Assembly: GCA_947488905.1 (NCBI GenBank)
Contig: CANLBJ010000007.1
Coordinates: forward strand, 124,001-188,000
Direction: 5' to 3'
DNA from: Ulvibacter algarum
Lineage (GTDB): Bacteria > Bacteroidota > Bacteroidia > Flavobacteriales > Flavobacteriaceae
Length of the DNA: 64,000 bases
Shown here one piece after another: positions 30,147-39,287 of this stretch (its first letter is position 1; each line of letters opens with the position of its first letter). The position numbers and the translations under genes were made by a program. Below the pieces are notes generated by a model, which saw only the letters and a list, made by a program, of their open reading frames with translations, was not told where the DNA came from and made no database searches.

Positions 30147-31421
30147 TTAAGATCCATTACCCAACTCATCAAACTTCGCCTTCATAGTAGGATTACCACG
30201 GGTTAGTTTTTTTATAGAAAGATCATCTGCTTTATTATTAGCCAGTCTTAAATTATTGACTGAAGAAAGGAGCGAGTCTTTTGTTTTTTGAAGGTGTGAC
30301 ATAGACTTGTCTATCTCATCTATGGCTGTTTTAAACTGGCGGCTAGCTAAGTCATAATTTTTTGCAAAGCCTGATTTAAAAGAGTCTATCTTTTCTTCAA
30401 AATTTGTGATATCTATGTTTTGATTACGCATTAAGTTAAGCTCTGCTTTATACTTTAAAGAGGTCATCGCGGCGTTGCGTAATAGCGTGATAATAGGGAT
30501 AAAAAACTGAGGGCGTACTACATACATCTTCTCATGTTTATAAGATACATCTACGATACCCGTATTATAAAACTCGTTTTCAGACTCTAGTAAGCTTACT
30601 AAAACGGCATACTCACAGTTTTTTGCAACGCGGTCTTTATCTAGTTTTGCAAAAAAGTCTTCATTTCTTTTTTTAGTGGCGGTCTCGTCATTTTCGTTTT
30701 TCATCTCAAACATGATAGAGATGATCTCGTTGCCATCTGCGTCATTTTCTCTATAAATAAAATCACCTTTAGTACCACCCCTAGAGTCGTTGTCTTTCTC
30801 AAAATAAGCATTCTGGAAAGCCGTAGCACGTATTTTATTAAACTCTGTCTCACAATGCTGCTCTAGGGTTTCGCCCACCATTTTTGTAGAGAGTTTTTGC
30901 TTAAAATCTTTTAAGCGCGCAATCTCATCATCTTTCATCTTGATGGTTTCTTCTTTTACTATAAGCTGGTTATTGTACTGCTCTTTAATAGACTGCTCTA
31001 GCAGTTTTGTTTGTGTCTCTCTTATTTTTAAATCATTAGTAAGATTATCACGTTCTTTTTCTATCACTTTAACTGCCTCAGAAACTTCTATCTTTTTTTG
31101 AAGCTCTGCGCTTTCTATTCTAGACTTCATTGCTGCAATCTCTGTCTCTTTTGTAGCTAGTTTTTCTGCAAGATCACTCACGCTTTTTGCTTTTAATAAG
31201 CTAAGCTCGTGGTCTTTTTTTGCCAGTGCCTCTTGCAAGGTGTTTTTTAAGTTTGCCTCTGCCAGGGCAACAGCACTCTGTTTTTCTTTATCTGCAAGGG
31301 CAAGTCTGGTTTTAAGTTCTTCTTCAAACTGGTGATCTCTTACTTGCTTAAGTATATCTGCAAAACCAGCCTCATCTACTTTAAAAGCTTTCTTACAGTT
31401 AGGGCATATTATCTCGTTCAT
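30147..31421 (-). CDS. DUF2130 domain-containing protein
   Basis: N-terminal ICPNCKKAF, coiled coil, [29 protein letters not shown]. Confidence 0.88.
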   Translation of the reverse strand: MNEIICPNCKKAFKVDEAGFADILKQVRDHQFEEELKTRLALADKEKQSAVALAEANLKNTLQEALAKKDHELSLLKAKSVSDLAEKLATKETEIAAMKSRIESAELQKKIEVSEAVKVIEKERDNLTNDLKIRETQTKLLEQSIKEQYNNQLIVKEETIKMKDDEIARLKDFKQKLSTKMVGETLEQHCETEFNKIRATAFQNAYFEKDNDSRGGTKGDFIYRENDADGNEIISIMFEMKNENDETATKKRNEDFFAKLDKDRVAKNCEYAVLVSLLESENEFYNTGIVDVSYKHEKMYVVRPQFFIPIITLLRNAAMTSLKYKAELNLMRNQNIDITNFEEKIDSFKSGFAKNYDLASRQFKTAIDEIDKSMSHLQKTKDSLLSSVNNLRLANNKADDLSIKKLTRGNPTMKAKFDELGNGS

Positions 31422-31528
31422 GATGTGTTTTTAATAGGGGAGTAGTGGTGTTACAAAAATAGGGAAAAGGAGGCGGTGTTTTTTTAATTTGAACTGTAAA
31501 TGTTAGAGAAAAATTACAATAAAAAAAA

Positions 31529-31558
31529 CTCAGAGATTCACTTTAATGAATCTCTGAG
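31529..31558 (-). terminator. Rho-independent terminator
   Basis: CTCAGAGATTCA-CTTTAA-TGAATCTCTGAG; T-tract on the minus strand. Confidence 0.75.
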
Positions 31559-31777
31559 CCTTGAATACTAATGTCTCAAAATTAATGAAGGAAGCGTTGC
31601 TTTTTACCTCAGTTTATAATGTATTTATTATTTCTAATATTTTCCCTTTTACTATTTGTCTTATGTTATTCGCTTATAAAAACAGCCTGTTTCAACATTT
31701 ACACAAGTTAACCACAAAGCTCTGTGTAACCCAAAGCTTATATTAAGTTTGTTTGACTGTTAATAAGCATTAAAATT

Positions 31778-32527
31778 CTAGTAATTTACTTTTGACTTAT
31801 TTTTTAATTTATGTTCTATGATAGGATATAGATTATAAGTTGGATAAATTTCTGTTGTAAAAGCCTTCCAAGCGGTTCTTTCAAGAGCCAAATTTACAGC
31901 AGCTAATTTTGAAGCTGGGAGTTCTAACACAACTACTTGCCCAAGACCCATAGCCACAAACCAATTAACTACAGAAACACCTTCTGGTGGGAGATTTTCA
32001 TAAAACCCTTGATTGGTTCTTATATTTTCAATCTCATATAAATTCATACTTTGATCATGTTTAAGAAAGACGGTTAATAATAATTTGTCATGATCTTTTT
32101 CTTTTTCAGTAATGAGTTTTGAATCAAGCGTTATCTTTGATTTATTTTTTAGCTTATGTTCTATAATAGGATACAAATCATAAGTTGTGTACATTTCTGT
32201 GGTAAAAGCCTTCCAAGCGGTTCTTTCAATAGCCAAATTTACAGCAGCTAATTTTGAAGCAGGAAGTTCTAACACAACCACTTGACCAACACCCATAACC
32301 ACAAACCAATTAACTACAGAAACACCTTCTGGAGGGAGGTTTTCATAAAAGCCTTGATCTGTTCTTATCTTTTCAACCTCATTCAAAGTCATACTTTGAT
32401 CATGTTTAAGAAAAATTGTCAATAATAACTTGTCATCCGCTTTTTCAGAACTGTTAAGAGTATCACTTGATTGTGCATGAACAAGCATTTGTAATAAGAA
32501 TAATGGGAGTAATAATGCGTATTTCAT
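31778..32527 (-). CDS. Secreted protein with two near-identical tandem domains
   Basis: Signal peptide plus two copies of DKLLLT(I/V)FLKHDQSM...YENLPPEGVSVVNWFV.MG.GQVVVLELPASKLAAVNLA.ERTAWKAFTTE. Confidence 0.7.
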   Translation of the reverse strand: MKYALLLPLFLLQMLVHAQSSDTLNSSEKADDKLLLTIFLKHDQSMTLNEVEKIRTDQGFYENLPPEGVSVVNWFVVMGVGQVVVLELPASKLAAVNLAIERTAWKAFTTEMYTTYDLYPIIEHKLKNKSKITLDSKLITEKEKDHDKLLLTVFLKHDQSMNLYEIENIRTNQGFYENLPPEGVSVVNWFVAMGLGQVVVLELPASKLAAVNLALERTAWKAFTTEIYPTYNLYPIIEHKLKNKSKVNY

Positions 32528-32647
32528 ATGTTATAAATTATATTTTATAGTCAGACTTTAGTTTTTATTCTACCTATTTTTTCTTGTGATATATAGCTAT
32601 AAAAAGATACTATTTTATCTGCTAACCGTTTTATTATTTTCTCATAA

Positions 32648-33343
32648 TTATTCTGTTGTCTTAAATTTCGGAACAAAATAATTTAAACAATAAAGCATGG
32701 TACCATAAGTAAAGATTAGGGTAGGCATATTGGTGTTAAAGCCTAAATCAAATTCAGGAATACTTAAAATTTCTCTAAATGAACGTGTTGCAATAAGTAA
32801 CATAAAAATAATACCGTAAGCGAAAACAGAAATTATAGCAACTCTATTTTTTGTGGTTCTAAAAACACCCTTTTTTGTTTCTTCTCTAAAGAAATACCAT
32901 AGTGCTCCGGCGCTAAATATTGCTTCTATTAAAATGGCTACATATGGGCTTGAAGCATACAAACCAAGACCAGCGTCCATGGTACCTTCTCCAAACAGGT
33001 GATGCATATGACCAGAAAAGAAATCTAATACAAAGTGAACTAATACTAAAGCCATACTTACTAATCCTACTTGTGTGCTTTTAAACAATAATTTCCCTAT
33101 TAAGAACACAATAGCTAACCACAACACTAGAGGCAACACATCGTGGCTATATAACATATCTACTGCCATATTACTTAAGGTTGCATCAAAGGCATCACTT
33201 GGGTCAGTATGTTCAAGACCTAAATAGTGAAAGGTAAACCACAATAAATCCTGTAATTGTGATATAATTAAAAAATAAAATAAACTTCCCTTCGGAAATT
33301 TCTGTTTGGCTATTAGTGCTGTAGTAAAATGACCTGCTAACAT
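32648..33343 (-). CDS. Polytopic membrane protein of unknown function
   Basis: 231 aa, several hydrophobic segments; divergent from the HxlR regulator. Confidence 0.6.
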   Translation of the reverse strand: MLAGHFTTALIAKQKFPKGSLFYFLIISQLQDLLWFTFHYLGLEHTDPSDAFDATLSNMAVDMLYSHDVLPLVLWLAIVFLIGKLLFKSTQVGLVSMALVLVHFVLDFFSGHMHHLFGEGTMDAGLGLYASSPYVAILIEAIFSAGALWYFFREETKKGVFRTTKNRVAIISVFAYGIIFMLLIATRSFREILSIPEFDLGFNTNMPTLIFTYGTMLYCLNYFVPKFKTTE

Positions 33344-33362
33344 AATTGTAGATTAATTTTTA

Positions 33363-33393
33363 TATTTTTGCTATTGAATTGAAAGCAAAAATA
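33363..33393. promoter_or_regulatory. Palindromic operator overlapping two opposed -7 boxes
   Basis: TATTTTTGCTATTGAATTGAAAGCAAAAATA, dyad symmetric around 33378; contains TATTTTTG on both strands. Confidence 0.55.
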
Positions 33394-33396
33394 ATA

Positions 33397-33419
33397 ATTA
33401 CTTTCGAATTGATAGTAAT
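33397..33419. promoter_or_regulatory. Second palindromic operator
   Basis: ATTACTTTCGAATTGATAGTAAT, imperfect dyad centred 30 bp from the first. Confidence 0.5.
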
Positions 33420-33431
33420 AATCTTCATAAA

Positions 33432-33851
33432 ATGAAAAAAGAATTTCGTTCTGGCTGCCCAATCTCTTCTACACTAGATGTTGTAGGTGATAAATGGTCT
33501 TTGTTAATTATACGAGATATGTTAATTAACCATAAAAAGACTTTTAAAGAAATATCTAATTCTGATGAAAAGATAGCACCAAGTATATTGTCTGCACGAT
33601 TAAAATTATTGGAATCTTATAAGCTAATATCCAAAACAAAAATACCTGGAAATAAAAAGGAGAATATTTATTTGTTAACCGAAAAAGGAATTCGATTAAC
33701 TCCTATAATCGTTGAATTTAGTTTATGGGGCGATTCTAATATGCGAGAATTTAACAACATAAACGATATAAAAGGTTTGCATTCAGATAAGTCTGTTGTT
33801 ATTCAATCTGTTCAAGATAGCTATAACTCTATGTTGCTAACTTTTCAATAA
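33432..33851 (+). CDS. HxlR family transcriptional regulator
   Basis: CPISSTLDVVGDKWSLLIIRDML...ISARLKLLE...NIYLLTEKG. Confidence 0.9.
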   Translation: MKKEFRSGCPISSTLDVVGDKWSLLIIRDMLINHKKTFKEISNSDEKIAPSILSARLKLLESYKLISKTKIPGNKKENIYLLTEKGIRLTPIIVEFSLWGDSNMREFNNINDIKGLHSDKSVVIQSVQDSYNSMLLTFQ

Positions 33852-33946
33852 TCTTGCTCTCAAAGTATTGACAACGGTTACTATAAAACAAGTTACATAG
33901 GTTACGTGTTAAGGGTAGCAAATAAATCACAGATAAAAAGTGCGAG

Positions 33947-34065
33947 AGTATGTCTGCAAAGCCAGCCTCATCTAATTAAAAGCTTTCTTACAGTTAGGGC
34001 ATATTATCTCGTTCATGATGTATTTTTAATAGGGGAGTAGTGGTGTTACAAAAATAGGGAAAAGG
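33947..34065. repeat. Partial duplicate of the DUF2130 gene 5' end and upstream region (source 31351..31470)
   Basis: About 119 bp nearly identical, including the start-codon region cgttcatgatg.gtttttaataggggagtagtggtgttacaaaaatagggaaaagg. Confidence 0.92.
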
Positions 34066-34205
34066 TGTGGCTATCTTTTTAAAATCAAGTTTAAATGTAA
34101 GGGAGTTTTACAGAGAGCTAGAAAACATGTGGTTACTATTTTAAAGGATAATAGAGTTTATTGTATGTGTGTAGCTTAGAGATGATTGATTTTTTATATA
34201 CGATT

Positions 34206-35305
34206 GTTGTAGAAAGTATTTCTTTATGTTTCTTCCTTTATTTTAATATTATATTTTGTTTCAATAAATAAAATTATTTCATCAATCGATTTTTCAATTG
34301 CCTCTAAAATATCAATATATCCTTCTTTAGTTAAAGTTCTATCCAATGAAAAGTGATGAACAATTCCGTGTCGATATTGTATTATTTCGGCTATTCGATT
34401 TTCAAGATATTTAATAGAATTACCAACTTTCTTTTTTTTATATAGAATACTTCTTACATCTATATTAAGCCATTCTTTATATGCTTTATTGAGTTGATTT
34501 AGATTTTGAAATGTATAATTACTTGCAATAACTTCTTCTATAGTTTTATTGTTTTTTGAAAGTTCAATTGCAGTTTGAAAGTCAATTTTTTGATTAAAAT
34601 TTTCTCTTTTACTTATTGCATTTTCATCATATTTGATTAAAATTTGAAAACATTGAGAAAAGAAATATTCAAACATAGAAACAGCAAAAGGAACTAAACC
34701 ATTGTAAATAACTCTGCTTGGGTCATTCAAACTTAAGAATTCAAACATTTGAGTGTTTTCTTCTGTATTCTCAGGTATTTTTATTGATGCTTCAGGCATT
34801 GAATAAATTACTGCTCGAATGTTAGAGTCAACGTGTTCATAAATGCTTTTTATTCCTCTACTTAACGGTGTACTTTCGTCTACCCATAGAGGTGCGTATC
34901 GGTTTTTTCCGTAATCACCATAAATATCTCCTCCAAATAGTTTTCTTGCATTTTTCAATACATCATTAAGCATTTTAACATCGTGCCAACTAGCGCTATA
35001 TACATTTCTTACGTGTAATGCCCATTCGTTATCAGTATACTCTTTTTCTTCTTTCTCGACTGGATATATATCTGCAGAAACTCCATCAATTGATTTAAAA
35101 TCTTCAAATTCAAACCAAGAATAATTTAACGTTCCTTTTGACCATTCCCATAAATGTTCACACTTTACAAATCCTAGGTTTTCTAAATAATCCTTGAGTT
35201 CTTTTTTACTTGCTTTTTTCGGGTATAATGTAATATCTCTTCCCATTTAGTAAGTTGTATAATGTATTCTTGGTCTCATTTATTTCCTAGGTTTGTATTT
35301 TCTAC
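34206..35305. other. Cassette K0 (HEPN-like gene) bounded by a cassette-specific inverted repeat
   Basis: GTAGAAAGTA (right end of a truncated separator) vs TATTTTCTAC at 35296..35305. Confidence 0.5.
34224..35246 (-). CDS. HEPN-like protein (cassette K0)
   Basis: 340 aa with C-terminal IIQYRHGIVHHFSL (RX4H HEPN-type motif). Confidence 0.6.
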   Translation of the reverse strand: MGRDITLYPKKASKKELKDYLENLGFVKCEHLWEWSKGTLNYSWFEFEDFKSIDGVSADIYPVEKEEKEYTDNEWALHVRNVYSASWHDVKMLNDVLKNARKLFGGDIYGDYGKNRYAPLWVDESTPLSRGIKSIYEHVDSNIRAVIYSMPEASIKIPENTEENTQMFEFLSLNDPSRVIYNGLVPFAVSMFEYFFSQCFQILIKYDENAISKRENFNQKIDFQTAIELSKNNKTIEEVIASNYTFQNLNQLNKAYKEWLNIDVRSILYKKKKVGNSIKYLENRIAEIIQYRHGIVHHFSLDRTLTKEGYIDILEAIEKSIDEIILFIETKYNIKIKEET

Positions 35306-35438
35306 GTTGTTGTATATGGTTTGTTGCGTGTTTCAAGCAACTAATTTAGTAAATAATTACCGACCAAGAAAGTCTGCGAAGACTTTCGTAAGTAGGCTAG
35401 AACTAGCAATGAATTATACACGTTGTTGGCGGTAGTAC
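35296..35438. repeat. Separator element E1
   Basis: GTTGTTGTATATGGTTTGTTGCGTG ... GAAAGTCTGCGAAGACTTTC ... GAATTATACACGTTGTTGGCGGTAGTAC; shares order and sequence with E2/E3. Confidence 0.8.
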
Positions 35439-35440
35439 TT

Positions 35441-36028
35441 TTATCTTTTCAGCCATTCTTCAATTTTAGTATAATAACTTGTTCCATCTTCATTTTTTGG
35501 TGAAATAACATAATAACCTTCATCAAAATAACCACCAATTCGTCTTGAAACAGAATTCCTTCTTACATATTCAATTCTTGGATATATTTGTAAATACTCA
35601 CTACCAGAGAAATTATAGCCATCGTCTCGAATTGGAAATAATGCAATATTTCTATCAAACTTATGTGAATCTCCGAAGCCTAATTCCCAATTACACCATT
35701 TTGAATTAATTGCACCTTCTGTCGCTAAAAAAATGAATTTATCATTTTCCTTTATTTTGAGTTTAATTCTGGTTGCAGTTTTACCTGATGTAGTTCTTGG
35801 CATACCTTCATCAAGCCAATCAACGTACACATTTACATTAATTTTTTTTAGAAAAGAGATAACACTATCTAATTCTCTTCTTTCATCGTGTTTATGTGAT
35901 AAAAAAATAGTCGTTTTACCAATTTTACTTTCTGATGAAAACTCAATTAAACTTTCTGTTACTGCTTTTGAAAAATTTCTCGTTGAGTTTCTAAACTCAT
36001 AAAGTTGAGACTTACTTAAAACACTCAT
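35441..36028 (-). CDS. TIR domain protein (second TIR of the Thoeris-like locus)
   Basis: KTTIFLSHKHDERRELDSVISFLKKINVNVYVDWLDE...FIFLATEGAINSKWCNWELGFGD. Confidence 0.85.
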   Translation of the reverse strand: MSVLSKSQLYEFRNSTRNFSKAVTESLIEFSSESKIGKTTIFLSHKHDERRELDSVISFLKKINVNVYVDWLDEGMPRTTSGKTATRIKLKIKENDKFIFLATEGAINSKWCNWELGFGDSHKFDRNIALFPIRDDGYNFSGSEYLQIYPRIEYVRRNSVSRRIGGYFDEGYYVISPKNEDGTSYYTKIEEWLKR

Positions 36029-36519
36029 TAGTTATTTTTTCTTATTTCTATAGCTTCTTCAATCCACTCTTCAATGTTTTCCTTAATGTAACTATACACA
36101 TTTGTACTTGTTTTGTATGGTGGATTGTAGCATTTTACAACAGAGGATAATTTTTTAGAACCTAAAGTGAAATGTTCGAATGGATTACTGCCTTTATTAG
36201 ATTGTTCTCCTTTACTGTTTTTCAAATTGTGTATGTAGATTCCTAACAAACCTTTATTTTCTGTCCAAGCTCTTTCTATTTCATAATCAATCCATTTCCT
36301 CTTTGCAGTATCTTGACCAACTAAAACAATAATACAAGATTTACCTTTCATATTGTCGTTAATCCATTTTTTGATTGCAGTTGCTCCTCCTTTAGTGACT
36401 TCTTCCCATTTATTCGCTGTTACGACTTTATTACCCTCTATTTTTCCAATATTTCTAACAGTGGAAGCTCTCCAATTATCTGGTTTATAGTGAAAACTTG
36501 TAAATACATTTCTTGCCAT
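36028..36519 (-). CDS. thsB: Thoeris TIR protein (ThsB-like)
   Basis: MARNVFTSFHYKPDNWRASTVRNIG...SCIIVLVGQDTAKRKWIDYEIERAW; adjacent to a ThsA-like gene. Confidence 0.85.
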   Translation of the reverse strand: MARNVFTSFHYKPDNWRASTVRNIGKIEGNKVVTANKWEEVTKGGATAIKKWINDNMKGKSCIIVLVGQDTAKRKWIDYEIERAWTENKGLLGIYIHNLKNSKGEQSNKGSNPFEHFTLGSKKLSSVVKCYNPPYKTSTNVYSYIKENIEEWIEEAIEIRKNN

Positions 36520-36522
36520 AGC

Positions 36523-37965
36523 TTACTTATTTATTACTTTTAATAGTTCTATAATCGCTTTTAATTTCTCTGATATTGTAGTTTTATTATCCGCCAATTT
36601 TTTAAGATATGGTAAAACGATTTTTGGGTCTTTGTAATATTTTTCAGGTTGTTTTAGTATTATATCAAAAATTGTTTTTGAAGCGTAACTTGTGAAAGCT
36701 ATAGGAATACATACGTTTCCATTCTTATGTGAAATTTCAAATTCCCGAATTACTCCGTTTGCTTCAATAATTTTACCATCTTTCAATTTATTACCGAAGA
36801 CAAAAATTGATATACCACTTAAAGAAATCATTTTTTGCCTATAATTTTCCCATAATTCAGGTAGTTTTTTACTGCCAGATTCAAATTGAGGAAAAGGCTT
36901 TAAAATTAATTGACTTTCAGAGTATTTTGAAGGTTTTAGATAAATTGCTTCTAAAGCCCCATTTATAATAGAACTCCCAATCCCCCAACCAAAACCATTA
37001 ATTATCCGATAATCTTGTTCAATTATTTTCCTTGATAATTTATGAATAAATCCTAATGCTTCATTTTTATCTATTGGGTCATAAACTTCTGCACTTCCAG
37101 ATATAAAAATCGTTTTTTTCTTGTAACGATTTTCAATTTCATTTAGTATTTCTGTTATTTCATTATAATTTTCGATTATTAGGGATTTAATACCATACCT
37201 TTTTAAATCATTGATGATGAGTGATTGTTTCTTGGTATTATAATCTAATGTAGCTTTATCGGGATTATTACTATCATTTAGAATATGCCTTTTAACAAAA
37301 CAATAGTGCTGTCTTTTTTGCTCTCTGTATCTAAAGTTTAATCGACTTAATACATAATCTAAATTTGGGTCTGTAAAACTAAAACCAATAAATAAAAATG
37401 TTTTGGTAGTTAGTTCTCCTGTAAGTGCATTAATATAAGGCTCGTGAGTTCTATGATAATCTTCATATTGTTCTTTTGTTATAATAGCTTCAGAAGGATG
37501 GTTTACATCTCCGTGCATTTTATAAATAACAATATCTCTTTTTGGTTTCGTAGTGAGTAATTGATTATTACTATACTTAACATCAATCACTTTGTTTTCT
37601 TTCTGAAAAGCTTCTTCGATAAGTTTGTCATAATTAGTTGTCCAAATCGATGATAAAGGTAGTCGTGAAATAATTTGATGATTTTCTGTTTCTTCCACAT
37701 CTTCAACAAATTCTTCTAAAATTTTTCTATTGATTTTAGACCGAGTTCTATTTTCATTTACGTGATATTGTGCCAACGAAACAAGGTCTGTTTCATTTGA
37801 TATTTTAAGACCAAGGTCTTGAGCAATTTCGTCCATTAATTCAGACCAATTTACATAACCTGCTGGAATCGATAATCCTGCACCTGCAAATATCGATGCA
37901 CTCCCTTCGTTTAAATCTTTTACAAAATCTTTGATAAAAATTTCTATTTCGTTCTTAAATTTCAT
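36523..37965 (-). CDS. thsA: SIR2-SLOG NADase effector (ThsA-like)
   Basis: SIR2-like FAGAGLSIPAGYVNWSELM...SIWTTNYDKLIEEAF...YKMHGDVNHP; SLOG-like TIFISGSAEVYDP...INGFGWGIGSSIINGALE. Confidence 0.87.
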   Translation of the reverse strand: MKFKNEIEIFIKDFVKDLNEGSASIFAGAGLSIPAGYVNWSELMDEIAQDLGLKISNETDLVSLAQYHVNENRTRSKINRKILEEFVEDVEETENHQIISRLPLSSIWTTNYDKLIEEAFQKENKVIDVKYSNNQLLTTKPKRDIVIYKMHGDVNHPSEAIITKEQYEDYHRTHEPYINALTGELTTKTFLFIGFSFTDPNLDYVLSRLNFRYREQKRQHYCFVKRHILNDSNNPDKATLDYNTKKQSLIINDLKRYGIKSLIIENYNEITEILNEIENRYKKKTIFISGSAEVYDPIDKNEALGFIHKLSRKIIEQDYRIINGFGWGIGSSIINGALEAIYLKPSKYSESQLILKPFPQFESGSKKLPELWENYRQKMISLSGISIFVFGNKLKDGKIIEANGVIREFEISHKNGNVCIPIAFTSYASKTIFDIILKQPEKYYKDPKIVLPYLKKLADNKTTISEKLKAIIELLKVINK

Positions 37966-37975
37966 AGGTTTCTTG

Positions 37976-38124
37976 GTATTACCGCCAACGTGATTGTGTA
38001 TGGTTAGTTGCGTGGTTAAGCAACTAAATTAGCAAACTTTTACGAACCCGTGAATATTCCGCAGGAATATTCGCAAGTAGGCTAGAACCAAGCAATTAAT
38101 TATACACGGTGTTAGCAAACGTTA
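37976..38124. repeat. Separator element E2
   Basis: TGTGTATGGTTAGTTGCGTGGTTAAGCAACTAA ... GAATATTCCGCAGGAATATTC ... ATTATACACGGTGTTAGC; ~121-bp core between arms. Confidence 0.88.
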
Positions 38125-38864
38125 TTTACTCCCAGTTTAATTCTGATTTTAATTTATGTAAAAATGAACAAATTTGGTTTGCTAGTTCATTATTTAATTG
38201 TTTTCTACCGACTTCTAAATGAAAAATTTCATAATGCGAAGTGAATTCAGCGTAATCTTCTTTATCCATATATTCTATATGTTCAGAAAATCCAATTTTA
38301 TCTTTATTACTTTTTACAAAACTGAATATCGAATTCCAATCTTTGTCCGTTTTTTTTATCTCGCCTTTATGATGTACAATTGAGTTTCTAATTTTCCTAA
38401 TAGTATTTAAAAAATTCCACTCAGGATTTAGATTCTCAAAATTCACACTACAGGATTTAGTCAGATATTTTTTTGCTTTTTCTAAGTCGCTTCTTCCGCT
38501 TAAGTCATTTATAGAAAAATCAGTTTTATTTTCAATATGATGGTATAAACATATAATTCTTAATTCATATTCTAATATTGAAAACAGTTGAACCAAAAAT
38601 GCAGTTCTGAAACTTTGAGGATAAAATATAGAATGTTCACTGGCTTTACTTGACCTATTTAAAAACTCCAATTCGGCTTCGCGACTTTTAAATTGTCCAT
38701 CAATCATTAATTCGTCAAAACTCCAATTGTCTTTTTCTTTTAGAAATTCAGACATTAAAAATGTTTCCATCATAGAATTATAACGAACAAACTTTTGTAG
38801 ATAGTTATCAATATTCCAATCTAAGATTATTGGTCTTTGCATTTTTTTCTTAATGTTTGCTAAC
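38111..38864. other. Cassette K2 (HEPN-like gene) bounded by a 14-bp inverted repeat
   Basis: GTTAGCAAACGTTA at 38111..38124 vs TAATGTTTGCTAAC at 38851..38864 (13/14). Confidence 0.65.
38126..38842 (-). CDS. HEPN-like protein (cassette K2)
   Basis: 238 aa with RKIRNSIVHHKGEI (RNxxxH, RX4H motif). Confidence 0.62.
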   Translation of the reverse strand: MQRPIILDWNIDNYLQKFVRYNSMMETFLMSEFLKEKDNWSFDELMIDGQFKSREAELEFLNRSSKASEHSIFYPQSFRTAFLVQLFSILEYELRIICLYHHIENKTDFSINDLSGRSDLEKAKKYLTKSCSVNFENLNPEWNFLNTIRKIRNSIVHHKGEIKKTDKDWNSIFSFVKSNKDKIGFSEHIEYMDKEDYAEFTSHYEIFHLEVGRKQLNNELANQICSFLHKLKSELNWE

Positions 38865-38998
38865 GTGTTTGTGTATGGTTAGTTGCGTGGTTAGGCAACT
38901 AAGTTAACAAACATTTACGAACCCGTGAAAATTCCGCAGGAATTTTCGCAAGTAAGCTCTAAAAAGCAATTAATTATACACGGTGTTAGCACCAGTTA
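38851..38998. repeat. Separator element E3
   Basis: TGTGTATGGTTAGTTGCGTGGTTAGGCAACTAA ... GAAAATTCCGCAGGAATTTTC ... ATTATACACGGTGTTAGC; ~120-bp core. Confidence 0.88.
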
Positions 38999-39277
38999 TT
39001 ATACTCGTTTTCTGCCTATAAAATAATAAATTAACGAACCAATATTGAAAAAAACAATTAAACCAATAGTCCAAAATGTTTTTTGTTTACTACTTAGTTT
39101 TTTTGATTTATTTATTTCAATAACTCCTAGCATTAAAAAAATAAAAGTCAGGATAACACCTAAGAGTAAAAAGGAATTAGCAAAACTCGAATTGTAATTT
39201 AATTTTAGAATGCTACCAATTATTGAAAATATTAATGAGCCTATAAAACTTGTGTGGATAAATACTTTATTTTTCAT
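38999..39277 (-). CDS. Small membrane protein
   Basis: 92 aa, three hydrophobic segments, ends FNIGSLIYYFIGRKRV. Confidence 0.65.
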   Translation of the reverse strand: MKNKVFIHTSFIGSLIFSIIGSILKLNYNSSFANSFLLLGVILTFIFLMLGVIEINKSKKLSSKQKTFWTIGLIVFFNIGSLIYYFIGRKRV

Positions 39278-39287
39278 TTATTGAATA

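Larger units (their letters stand above)
35425..37989. other. Cassette K1 (Thoeris) bounded by a 14-bp inverted repeat
   Basis: GTTGGCGGTAGTAC at 35425..35438 vs GTATTACCGCCAAC at 37976..37989 (13/14 complementary). Confidence 0.65.

Noticed and set aside
31561-31746. 61-aa plus-strand ORF in an intergenic gap
   Set aside because: No family resemblance or start-site context; probably non-coding spacer downstream of a terminator.
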